Notes under the pieces: generated by a model
Database searches by the model: none
Told to the model about the DNA's origin: nothing
The model's input: the letters and a program-made list of their open reading frames with translations, nothing else
Assembly (NCBI GenBank): GCA_001303665.1
Contig: LJUF01000207.1
Location: forward strand, 1-6,487
Source: Phycisphaerae bacterium SM23_33
Lineage (GTDB): Bacteria > Planctomycetota > Phycisphaerae > SM23-33
DNA length: 6,487 nucleotides
Direction: 5' to 3'
Program-made: the position numbers and the translations under genes
Shown: one piece after another, positions 1-6,221 of the stretch
Numbering within the stretch: the first letter of the stretch is position 1
How the letters are laid out: every line of letters starts with the position of its first letter

Positions 1-648
1 AGCGTGGACGCCAACGACGGGCAGCCTTCCCTGTTCGACGTGGAGATGACCTTCGAAGGCAGCAACGGCGGGCAGATCCAGCAGGTGCTTGCCTTCGGGT
101 CGGTGCCGGTGGACACCGACACGGACGCGCCCATCTTCGACAGCATCCCGGAGGCGAATTACGACATGGACCTGGATTCCTACTTCCTGCAGCCGTTCCC
201 GTCCGACCCGGATGGCAGGATATGGGAGTTCGACAACTTCTACAAGATTCGGGCCAGTGCCGACGACGTGTACGAGCATATTGAGCTGGCCTACATCGTC
301 ACGGACGGCGATGTGTCTTACACCGGCGTCATCGGCCGCGCGAGCGAACAGTACGATATCTCAGCCACCGCCGTTATGCCCAAGCCGGGTGATGCCAACC
401 GGGACGGGGCCGTGGACGGCCTGGACTACAACAACTGGTCGCTCAACTACCAGCAGCCCGGCGGGGGCTGGGCCGGAGGCGACTTCAACGGCGACGGCAT
501 CACCGACGGCCTCGACTACAACATCTGGTCCCTGTTCTACGAGGGCGAGGGGTCGCAGACGGTGCCGGAGCCGGCCGGCCTGGCCCTGCTGGCGGCCGGC
601 GGCTTGGCCTTGCTCCGCCGCCGGCGGGCGCCAGACAGATCTGCTTGA
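1..648 (+). CDS. Secreted dockerin type I / PEP-CTERM protein, 3' part
   Basis: This is the C-terminal part of an exported, surface-sorted protein. The reading frame is open from base 1, so the GTG at 4 is probably internal and the signal peptide lies upstream. Residues below count that GTG as 1. Residues 1-125 are an acidic, beta-rich region that I do not recognise. Two dockerin-type calcium loops follow: 129-149 (ligands D130, N132, D134, D138, D141) and 159-179 (D160, N162, D164, D168, D171). They share the DGLDYN-x-WSL-x-Y core and are joined by a short Gly-rich linker. The tail is a PEP-CTERM signal: VPEP at 187-190, a hydrophobic segment at 191-204 and RRRR at 205-208. In known PEP-CTERM systems an exosortase processes this tail, while dockerin repeats bind Ca2+ and can bind cohesins. 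No cohesin or exosortase gene is in the window, so the function of this protein is unknown. The class assignment is firm. Confidence 0.88.
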   Translation, partial: SVDANDGQPSLFDVEMTFEGSNGGQIQQVLAFGSVPVDTDTDAPIFDSIPEANYDMDLDSYFLQPFPSDPDGRIWEFDNFYKIRASADDVYEHIELAYIVTDGDVSYTGVIGRASEQYDISATAVMPKPGDANRDGAVDGLDYNNWSLNYQQPGGGWAGGDFNGDGITDGLDYNIWSLFYEGEGSQTVPEPAGLALLAAGGLALLRRRRAPDRSA

Positions 649-684
649 CCGGCAGGTCGGCGCCGAAGCGCCCGGGCCGGGCCG

Positions 685-1617
685 TCAGCGGGGCGGCTCG
701 GCGGCGCGGACATGTTCGGCCCACTGGCGCTGGAGGGTGGGCATGTCCGTTTCGAGCACGGCGGTGACGATGGCGTAGGCCGACCTGCCTTCATTGAAGG
801 CCGACACCACCGCCGGCAGCTTTTCGCGGTACCGCAGGAGGAGCAGTTCGACCAGCGTGCCGGCCTGCCAGTAGTGCTTCAGGTCGATCCGCGCCAGGTC
901 CATCAGCCGCTTCAGAGGTAGCATCTGGCCGGTTTCCATCCAGCGGGCGAAATCGGCCCGGTCGCCGGATTCGGGAAAGAAGTGCAGTTGCACCGCCGTG
1001 GCGATGCCTTCCGTCAGCCAGTTGCCGTCGTTTCGCAGGCCGCGGTTCTGAAACAGCCAGACGTGGGCAAATTCGTGGCACAGCAGCGCCCGCCGCCGCG
1101 CGAACTTCTCGGGCGTATCGTAGCTGGTGGCGCAGAAGACGCGATAGGAAAAGCCCTCCGTGGTAATCGCGCCGAAGCGGCCGTTGTAGTGAGCGGCCAC
1201 TCTTTGCCAGAATTGGTCGTAGTCCGGGGCGCGGGCGTAGACCGCCAGCGCCACCGGGCGGGGCGATGCCTCAGTGGTCGGCCTGCTGGCGGAGGCCGGC
1301 TGCCCCGGCCGGAACATCGCCTCGAGGTGGCTCTGCACCTCTTCGAGATGCTTTACCAGGGCCTCACCGTCCACCGGGGCGTCGGTCCAGAGGATAATCC
1401 CGTCCCGGCGGTAGGTTGCGGGAGCCTTCGTCGGGCTGGTAGCCGGAAAGCAGATCCGCCTTTGCGCGGCCGGGTCGGGGTCGGTTCCGGCCGGCAGGGA
1501 GTGGGGCTGCGTGGCCGGCTGGGCGGCCGCCATGCAGGCGGCCAGCAGGCAGCAAGTGCCCAGCGCGATCGCTCGGAAGGCTGGGCGTGGAAGGTCGCAT
1601 GTTGGCCGTCGCATCAT
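685..1617 (-). CDS. Putative lipoprotein zinc metallopeptidase (peptidase MA-like, HEFAH)
   Basis: The 310-residue product is predicted to be an exported gluzincin-type zinc peptidase. The N-terminus has basic residues, a hydrophobic stretch (about 16-27) and a lipobox L25-A26-A27-C28, suggesting a lipoprotein. Cleavage by signal peptidase I after the Ala run at 30-32 is an alternative. A low-complexity Ala/Pro/Ser/Thr linker lies near 105-121. The catalytic core is H181-E182-F-A-H185 followed by W-L-T-E203-G, an HExxH to Glu spacing of 18 residues, as in peptidase MA-like families. H181, H185 and E203 would bind zinc and E182 would be the catalytic base. A helical C-terminal half follows. 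The start ATG (1615-1617) has an AGGAG/GAGAGG purine motif 8-11 nt upstream. The gene lies 82 nt after the mutase gene on the same strand and may be co-transcribed with it. The substrate is unknown. A DUF1570-like assignment is possible, and the exact family needs a profile search. Confidence 0.78.
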   Translation of the reverse strand: MMRRPTCDLPRPAFRAIALGTCCLLAACMAAAQPATQPHSLPAGTDPDPAAQRRICFPATSPTKAPATYRRDGIILWTDAPVDGEALVKHLEEVQSHLEAMFRPGQPASASRPTTEASPRPVALAVYARAPDYDQFWQRVAAHYNGRFGAITTEGFSYRVFCATSYDTPEKFARRRALLCHEFAHVWLFQNRGLRNDGNWLTEGIATAVQLHFFPESGDRADFARWMETGQMLPLKRLMDLARIDLKHYWQAGTLVELLLLRYREKLPAVVSAFNEGRSAYAIVTAVLETDMPTLQRQWAEHVRAAEPPR

Positions 1618-1672
1618 GGCGTTGGCCTCTCCTGCGCTTGGCGGGTCGGCCAGACGCCCGCAGAAGCATGTC

Positions 1673-1692
1673 CGCCCCGGCCACGCCGGGCG
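1673..1692 (-). other. GC hairpin between mutase and peptidase genes
   Basis: An 8-bp stem (CGCCC-GGC with one bulged C, paired with GCCGGGCG) closes on a CAC loop. It starts 7 nt after the mutase stop codon on the minus strand. No T-tract follows it in that direction, so it does not look like a normal intrinsic terminator. It could stabilise the 3' end of the mutase message or attenuate read-through into the peptidase gene, or it may be a chance product of high GC. The rest of the 82-nt gap holds only the peptidase's ribosome binding site. Confidence 0.35.
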
Positions 1693-1699
1693 TTCAGGC

Positions 1700-3082
1700 T
1701 CATTCCTCCACGGGCTCGCCGATGACGGCCTGCACCTCGCGGAGCTTCTTCTCCAGCAGTCTCTTGTCTTTGGCCTCCAGGTTCAGCCGCAGCAGCGGTT
1801 CGGTGTTTGACGGCCGGACGTTGAACCACCAGTCGTCGTACTCCACCGTGACCCCGTCGAGCCTGTCGATCCGGCCGTCGGAGAACTTCTCGGCCAGTTC
1901 CGTCATCTTGGCCTCTTTCTCAGCCACGCGGAAGTTGGTCTCGCCGCTTTGGACGAACCGCTTCAAGGGCCCCACCAGCTCGCTGAGCGGGCGATCCGTC
2001 GCCGACACCACCGACGCCACCACCGCCAGGACGATGGCGCCGGAGTCGGCGTTATAGTTCTCGCGGAAATAGAAATGCCCGCTGAGCTCGCCGCCGAAGA
2101 CCGCGTGGGTGTCGGCCATCGCCTTTTTCATGAAGGCGTGCCCGACCCGCTCACGCCGCGGCACCCCGCCGGCGGCGCGAATTTCCTCGGCAACCACGCG
2201 GGAGCTGCGGATGTCGTACACGACCGTCGAGCCGGGGTACAGGCCCAGGAAGTGCTGCGCCAGCAGGGCGGTGATGTGATCGCAGCGGACGATCTCGGCC
2301 CGCTCGTCCACGAACATGCAGCGGTCGGCGTCGCCGTCAAAGCAGACCCCGAAGTCCACCTGGTTCTTGCGGACGGCCTGCTGGAGCTGCCTCAGGTTGG
2401 CCTGGATCAGCGGATTGGGGGGATGGGCAAATTCCCCGCCGATCTCGAAGTTGAGGGGAACAATCTGCAGCTCGACTCCGCCGTAGACGGCCGGGATCAT
2501 GCTGCCGGCCATCCCGTTGGAAGCGTCCGCCGCCACTCGCAGCGGCCGCGAGAGCCTCAGGAACCCCAGCACATGCTTGCGGTAGGCCTCCCACAGGTCC
2601 ATCTGCTGGATCTGGACGTTGCCGATGCCGGTGGGCGTGCGGCGGATGGTGGAGACGATGTGGCGGATTTCCTTCAGCCCGGTGTTCTCTCCGATGGGGC
2701 GGGCCTTCTGCGCGGAGATCTTGAAGCCGTTGTACTCTATCGGGTTATGCGAGGCCGTCACCTGGACCCCGCCGGAGGCGCCGAGATGGTTGATGGCAAA
2801 ATACACCATGGGCGTGTCCACCTGCCCCAGGTCCACGCATGACAGACCGCCGGCCAGGACGCCTTCCATGAGGTGCTGCGTCAGGGCCACTCCGTGAGGA
2901 CGCATGTCCCGCCCCACGACCAGGCGGTTGGCGCTGGCTTGACCGCGATCGTAGCCGCTCAGGAGGCTGCGCAGGAACTGCCCGGCCGCGTAGCCGACCT
3001 TCCAGGCGATGTCCTCGTCGATGTCAGTCGGATAAACGCCCCGGATGTCGTATGCCTTGAAGATCCTATCCAGCCTGTCCAT
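1700..3082 (-). CDS. manB: Phosphomannomutase/phosphoglucomutase (alpha-D-phosphohexomutase)
   Basis: This cytoplasmic enzyme interconverts mannose-6-P/mannose-1-P and/or glucose-6-P/glucose-1-P through a phosphoserine and a glucose-1,6-bisphosphate type intermediate. It supplies GDP-mannose or UDP-glucose precursors for polysaccharides. The 460-residue length matches the AlgC/ManB type. All four domain signatures are intact: F-K-A-Y-D-I-R-G at 8-15, TASHNP at 109-114 with phosphoserine S111, the Mg2+ loop DGDADR at 249-254, the sugar-binding loop GELSGH at 331-336, and the phosphate-binding loop RPSNTEP at 423-429. I chose the ATG at 3080-3082 because homology begins at once (MDRLDRIFKAYDIRG) and an AAAGGG motif sits 10 nt upstream. 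The frame stays open to 3268, but that extension is Pro/Ala/Gly-rich and unlike the family. The gene heads a likely two-gene minus-strand unit with the peptidase. Mannose versus glucose preference cannot be decided from sequence, so the symbol is tentative. Confidence 0.95.
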   Translation of the reverse strand: MDRLDRIFKAYDIRGVYPTDIDEDIAWKVGYAAGQFLRSLLSGYDRGQASANRLVVGRDMRPHGVALTQHLMEGVLAGGLSCVDLGQVDTPMVYFAINHLGASGGVQVTASHNPIEYNGFKISAQKARPIGENTGLKEIRHIVSTIRRTPTGIGNVQIQQMDLWEAYRKHVLGFLRLSRPLRVAADASNGMAGSMIPAVYGGVELQIVPLNFEIGGEFAHPPNPLIQANLRQLQQAVRKNQVDFGVCFDGDADRCMFVDERAEIVRCDHITALLAQHFLGLYPGSTVVYDIRSSRVVAEEIRAAGGVPRRERVGHAFMKKAMADTHAVFGGELSGHFYFRENYNADSGAIVLAVVASVVSATDRPLSELVGPLKRFVQSGETNFRVAEKEAKMTELAEKFSDGRIDRLDGVTVEYDDWWFNVRPSNTEPLLRLNLEAKDKRLLEKKLREVQAVIGEPVEE

Positions 3083-3116
3083 GCCAGCCGATCCCTTTCT
3101 GGGGCTGCCAGTGCAG

Positions 3117-3145
3117 ATTATTGCCCGCAGGCCTTTGTAATGCAA
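3117..3145 (-). promoter_or_regulatory. Candidate sigma70-like promoter for the mutase gene
   Basis: On the minus strand, TTGCAT (3145-3140) and AATAAT (3122-3117) are separated by exactly 17 nt. The -10 matches the TATAAT consensus at 5 of 6 positions and the -35 at 3 of 6 (TTG). Transcription would begin near 3110, giving a leader of about 28 nt that contains the AAAGGG ribosome binding motif. The position and the local AT-rich composition support it. Planctomycete promoters are poorly characterised, so this is inference. Confidence 0.42.
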
Positions 3146-3190
3146 TGGCCATATCAAGCAGCCCGGGCCCGGCAAGGGGCGTGCACGCGA

Positions 3191-3263
3191 AGCCGGAATC
3201 GCCGGCTGCGTCGCTGCGGCGGGGCCGCTGGGCCCTTGGCCGCCGCTGGCGGCGGATCGGGCC
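3191..3263. repeat. GC-rich inverted repeats in the divergent intergenic region
   Basis: Two dyads lie here. The first is AGCCGG (3191-3196) and CCGGCT (3202-3207), separated by 5 nt. The second is a nested hairpin: CCGCCGC (3240-3246) and GCGGCGG (3249-3255) around a 2-nt loop, enclosed by GGCCC (3231-3235) and GGGCC (3259-3263). They lie between the candidate mutase promoter and the tolC-like leader. No T-tract follows on either strand. They could be protein-binding dyads or a transcriptional insulator, or simply reflect GC content. The rest of the 320-nt intergenic region holds only the promoter candidates listed separately; I see no RNA gene or credible small ORF in it. Confidence 0.4.
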
Positions 3264-3309
3264 GACACGATGCAGGCCCAACGCGGAAGCGACTTAACGC
3301 AATTTTCTC

Positions 3310-3337
3310 TTTTCCATTGGTATGCGTTGGTGATAAA
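3310..3337 (+). promoter_or_regulatory. Weak promoter candidate for the tolC-like gene
   Basis: The stretch from about 3294 to 3346 is the AT-richest part of the region and precedes the efflux gene. A -10-like GATAAA (3332-3337) lies 16 nt after TTTTCC (3310-3315). Both hexamers are poor matches to sigma70 consensus. A start near 3344 would give a leader of about 60 nt. An inverted repeat, AACGCA (3296-3301) and TGCGTT (3323-3328), overlaps the candidate and could be an operator. The call rests mainly on position and composition. Confidence 0.25.
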
Positions 3338-3402
3338 AGTCGCGTTTGAGGAGATGACTACCGCGTGGCTTTTTCGAGTGACCTGTCAGTGGGGTTACGA
3401 CG

Positions 3403-5115
3403 ATGACGGTGAAACAATCTGTCGGTTTGCCATGCTGCTTGATCCTGGCTTGCCTGTCGGCCGGCGGCTGTGTTTCCCCGGGCAAGATCGACTCCAGCCT
3501 CATCGCCCGTTACCAGGATTCGATCCGCGGCCGCTCTCCCCAGCCGCGTAAGGGCACGCATGGACCGGATTTGCTCAAACCGGTCGACGGCGCGGCGCTG
3601 GTGGAGCTCAGCATCACTACCGATCCGAAGACCAAGCTCCGCATGATCGACTTGGCCCTGGAGCAGGCCATCCGGCTGGCCTTGCTGAACAGCCTGGATA
3701 TCCGGATCGTCTCCTTCCAGCCGGCCATCTCGCGAGAGGAGATGGTCAAGGCCGCGGCCGAGTTCGACTACGTCGTCTTCGGCGATCTCAGCCATATCCG
3801 CACGGACCAGCGGTCCGTCAGCGGCTTCGCTTCCTCCAAGTCGCGGGTCATCCCCGGGGAGGTGGGGATTCGCACGCGCAGCGTTATCGGCACGCAATTG
3901 GAGCTGAAATACGCGCTGACCCGGACCACCGACAACAGCACCTTTACGATGCCGCAGCCACAATACGAATCCATGCTCTCGCTGCAATTGACGCAGCCCC
4001 TGCTGCGGTTCGGAGGCCTGGACGTTAACTTGGCGGCGCTGCGGTTGGCGCGTCTGGGCCACACGGTTTCTCTGGCCAGCTTCCGGGAACAGGTTGAGAA
4101 GACCGTCACGGAGGTGCAGACCACGTACTGGGCGCTGGTCCAGGCCCGGAAGGAGCTGGAGATCCAGCAGCGGCTTCTGGACAAGACCATCGAGACCCGC
4201 GACCGGGTGGAGAAACGCAAGCTGATAGACGCCACCGACGTGGAGGTCAAGCAGACCGAGGCGGCCGTGGAGTCGCGCCGGGCCGTGCTGTTGCGGGCGC
4301 GCGAGAACATCCTCAACGTGCAGGACCGATTGGGGCGATTGCTGGCCGACCCCCGGATGGGCCTGACCGGCGGATACATGATCAACCCGGTCACGCCGCC
4401 GGTTGAACGCAAGGTCACCGTTGATCCGGCCGATCAGCTCGTGAATGCCCTTAAGAACAACCCGGTGTTGGAGCAGGCCCGTCTGGGGATAGAATCGGCC
4501 GACATCAGCGTTCAGGTCGCCCGCAACGGCGCGCTGCCGGTGCTGAACCTCACCGCCTCCACGTCTATCCAGGGGCTCAAGGACAACGGCTGGCCGGCCG
4601 TAGGCGACATGTTGAGCCTCGATTTCTGGAGTCACAGCGTCGGCCTGCTGTTCGAGTACCCGCTGGGCAACCGGGGCCCGGAGGCGGAGCTGCGGAAGCG
4701 AACGTTCGAGCGGCTGCAGGCGGCCACGCAGCTTCAGAACCTCGCCGACCAGGTGGCGGTGGGGGTCAATGGGGCGATCCGGCGGATCGGAACGGCTCAG
4801 GAGGAGGTCAAGGCCCAGCGGGCGGCCGTGGCCGCGTCGCGCATCCAGTTGGGGGCTCTGGAGGACACGGAGAAGATTCGCGGCCGGTTGACGCCGGAGT
4901 TCCTCCAGGTGAAGTTGCAGGCCCAGGAGTCGTTGGCGGCGGCCGAGCGCGCCGAGCTGGAAGCCCTCATCAGCTACAACAACGCCCTGGCCGAACTGGC
5001 GCGGATCACCGGAACGACGCTTCAGGAGCGCAACATCAAGCTGGCAACGGAGTCGGCCATTGAAGGCCGACCTCTACCCCGCAGCAGGCCGGCTGCCGCC
5101 ACCAGGCCGAAGTAG
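3403..5115 (+). CDS. TolC/OEP-family outer membrane efflux lipoprotein
   Basis: The 570-residue product is an outer-membrane channel component of the TolC/OEP (NodT/OprM-like) family, which forms trimeric beta-barrel/alpha-barrel ducts for efflux pumps or type I secretion. The signal peptide at 1-22 ends in S19-A20-G21-G22-C23, compatible with a lipobox and acylation at C23. The two-fold OEP repeat is visible. Repeat one starts near L84 (LEQAIRLALLNSLDIRI) and runs through strands around 160-200 to long charged coiled-coil helices at 226-315. Repeat two starts near D344 (QLVNALKNNPVLEQARLGIESAD), with strands at 378-420, the motif YPLGNRGPEAE at 419-428 and helices at 430-535. The C-terminus (about 555-570) is Pro/Arg/Ala-rich. 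The start ATG has AGTGGGG 8 nt upstream. No adaptor, RND, ABC or MFS gene is adjacent, so the transported substrate cannot be inferred. The family assignment is firm. Confidence 0.93.
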   Translation: MTVKQSVGLPCCLILACLSAGGCVSPGKIDSSLIARYQDSIRGRSPQPRKGTHGPDLLKPVDGAALVELSITTDPKTKLRMIDLALEQAIRLALLNSLDIRIVSFQPAISREEMVKAAAEFDYVVFGDLSHIRTDQRSVSGFASSKSRVIPGEVGIRTRSVIGTQLELKYALTRTTDNSTFTMPQPQYESMLSLQLTQPLLRFGGLDVNLAALRLARLGHTVSLASFREQVEKTVTEVQTTYWALVQARKELEIQQRLLDKTIETRDRVEKRKLIDATDVEVKQTEAAVESRRAVLLRARENILNVQDRLGRLLADPRMGLTGGYMINPVTPPVERKVTVDPADQLVNALKNNPVLEQARLGIESADISVQVARNGALPVLNLTASTSIQGLKDNGWPAVGDMLSLDFWSHSVGLLFEYPLGNRGPEAELRKRTFERLQAATQLQNLADQVAVGVNGAIRRIGTAQEEVKAQRAAVAASRIQLGALEDTEKIRGRLTPEFLQVKLQAQESLAAAERAELEALISYNNALAELARITGTTLQERNIKLATESAIEGRPLPRSRPAAATRPK

Positions 5116-5143
5116 CCGGCGGGGCATCTCCGGCGGCGTTTTT
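5115..5143 (+). terminator. Weak intrinsic terminator after the tolC-like gene
   Basis: GCCGG (5115-5119) can pair with CCGGC (5130-5134) around a 10-nt loop, and a run of five T follows at 5139-5143 after GGCG. A competing hairpin, GCGGC (5133-5137) with GCCGC (5144-5148), would put the T-run in its loop instead. The position right at the stop codon suits a terminator. The short stem and the gap before the T-run make it weak. Confidence 0.35.
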
Positions 5144-5165
5144 GCCGCTGGGTCGAGGGGGCGGG

Positions 5166-5187
5166 GGAGATTTCCCGGAGAGTTTCC
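5166..5187. repeat. Short tandem direct repeat upstream of the WYL regulator
   Basis: GGAGATTTCC (5166-5175) and GGAGAGTTTCC (5177-5187) are nearly identical units repeated with a spacing of 11 nt, about one helical turn. Both lie 55-75 nt before the regulator's start codon, where a binding site for an activator or repressor is plausible. A small palindrome TTTC-CT-GAAA (5183-5192) overlaps the second unit. Regulatory function is inference, and no clear -35/-10 pair was found nearby. Confidence 0.3.
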
Positions 5188-5222
5188 TGAAAGGCGACAA
5201 GGGACTGTCATAAGCCCCTGTA

Positions 5223-5237
5223 ACTGAGGGAGTCAGT
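5223..5237 (+). promoter_or_regulatory. Palindrome enclosing the regulator's ribosome binding site
   Basis: ACTGA (5223-5227) and TCAGT (5233-5237) form a perfect 5-bp inverted repeat around GGGAG (5228-5232), the core of the Shine-Dalgarno sequence. The start codon is at 5241, 8 nt after the SD. As DNA it is a 15-bp dyad that could be an operator. As RNA it would show the SD in the loop of a small hairpin. The SD role is well supported, while a regulatory role for the dyad is speculative. Confidence 0.35.
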
Positions 5238-5240
5238 CAG

Positions 5241-6218
5241 ATGCGCATCAGCAGGGTCTACAGGCTCCTGAGGTTGATCACCATGCTCCAGAGCGGGCGG
5301 AGCTGCGCGGTCTCGCAGCTGGCCAGGGAGCTGGAGGTCAGCCGGCGAACGGTCTTCCGCGACCTGAACATGCTGGAGATGGCCCATATCCCGTACTACT
5401 TCGACCGCGAGCAGGGCACGTATCGGATCAACCGGCATTTCTTCCTTCCGCCGGTGAACCTGACCTTGCCGGAGGCGCTGACGCTGCTGGTGGGTTCCCG
5501 GCGCGTGCGGGGCTCTTCCGTGCTGCCCTTGGCCGCCGCCAGCGAGCGCGCCGCCGTCAAGCTCGAAAGCGTCCTGCCCGCGGCCGTGCGCGATTACCTC
5601 GGCACCGTCCTGGACAGAATGGAGGTGCGACCCGCCCCGGCGGCGCGGCACGAAGGCCTGGACGAGACGTTCGATCGCCTGATTTCCGCCGTCGCCGAGC
5701 GAAAGCTCTGCCGGACGGTCTACGTCAGTTTCCACGAACGCAAGCAGATCACGGTGACGCTCGAACCCCGGCGGCTGGCCTTCGTCGGCCGGGCGTGGTA
5801 CCTGATCGCCTACTCCCGAACTCATCGCCAGCAGAGGACGTTCAAGCTCGGGCGGATCAAGAAACTCACCGTGACGGACCAGACCTTCCAGCCGCGGGAA
5901 GACCAGGAGCAAGACACCGGCTTCGGCGACGCCTGGTCCATGATCCCCGAAGGCAGGCTCCACAATGTCCATCTGCATTTCACACCCAAGGTGGCCGGCA
6001 ACGTCGCCGAGGTGAACTGGCACCACTCCCAGAGGGTGGAATGGCACGATGACGGCTCGATCGACTTCCACGCCCGGGTGGACGGGCTGGGCGAGATCAC
6101 CTGGTGGATACTGGGCTACGGCGATCAGGTGAAGGTCGTCGCCCCCGCGGCGCTGGCAGGGCGGGTCGCGACGATGGCGCGGAACGTGGCGGCACAGTAC
6201 GAACAGCGGGGGGCCTGA
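5241..6218 (+). CDS. YafY-type HTH-WYL transcriptional regulator
   Basis: The 325-residue product is a DNA-binding transcription factor of the HTH-WYL family. Residues 5-62 form a winged helix (HTH_11/DeoR-like): VSQLARELEVSRRTVFRDLNML at 24-45 holds the helix-turn-helix, with the wing ending in GTYRINRHFFLPP. A helical linker covers about 73-130. The WYL domain spans about 138-215, with the W186-Y187-L188 triad and the conserved RTFKLGRI stretch (R199, R205) expected to line a ligand pocket. A C-terminal WCX-like domain fills 240-325. WYL domains are known to sense nucleotide or nucleic-acid ligands in some bacterial regulators; the ligand here is unknown. The start ATG has GAGGGAG 8 nt upstream, and the protein begins as family members do. 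The dtd gene starts 3 nt after the stop, so the two are probably translated from one message. A palindrome at the ribosome binding site could allow autoregulation. Confidence 0.93.
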   Translation: MRISRVYRLLRLITMLQSGRSCAVSQLARELEVSRRTVFRDLNMLEMAHIPYYFDREQGTYRINRHFFLPPVNLTLPEALTLLVGSRRVRGSSVLPLAAASERAAVKLESVLPAAVRDYLGTVLDRMEVRPAPAARHEGLDETFDRLISAVAERKLCRTVYVSFHERKQITVTLEPRRLAFVGRAWYLIAYSRTHRQQRTFKLGRIKKLTVTDQTFQPREDQEQDTGFGDAWSMIPEGRLHNVHLHFTPKVAGNVAEVNWHHSQRVEWHDDGSIDFHARVDGLGEITWWILGYGDQVKVVAPAALAGRVATMARNVAAQYEQRGA

Positions 6219-6221
6219 GGC

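Noticed and set aside
649..684. A bidirectional terminator between the convergent genes
   Set aside because: The 36-nt gap has short GC palindromes (such as CCCG-GGC-CGGG near 671-681) but no T-run on either strand, so a terminator cannot be supported.
982..1725. A 247-codon open frame antisense to the peptidase gene
   Set aside because: The translation is low-complexity Arg/Gly/Ala-rich, and the opposite strand carries the HEFAH peptidase with signal peptide and ribosome binding site.
1949..2842. A 297-codon open frame antisense to the mutase gene
   Set aside because: It mirrors the codons of the mutase, has no recognisable motif, and all mutase active-site signatures on the other strand are intact.
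3083..3268. A longer N-terminus (62 extra codons) for the mutase
   Set aside because: The extension is Pro/Ala/Gly-rich and unlike the family. It would run through the candidate promoter. The internal ATG at 3082 gives the expected length and N-terminus.
3354..3551. A small plus-strand ORF starting at ATG 3354 after GAGGAG and overlapping the tolC-like start
   Set aside because: The GAGGAG abuts the ATG with no spacing, the frame differs from the efflux gene, and the peptide tail is Pro/Arg-rich. It looks like an out-of-frame reading of the leader and signal peptide.
3358..4635. A 425-codon open frame antisense to the tolC-like gene
   Set aside because: Its translation is rich in Arg, Gln, Gly and Leu with no recognisable domain, and it lies wholly opposite a well-conserved OEP gene. 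Long antisense frames are expected in GC-rich coding DNA.
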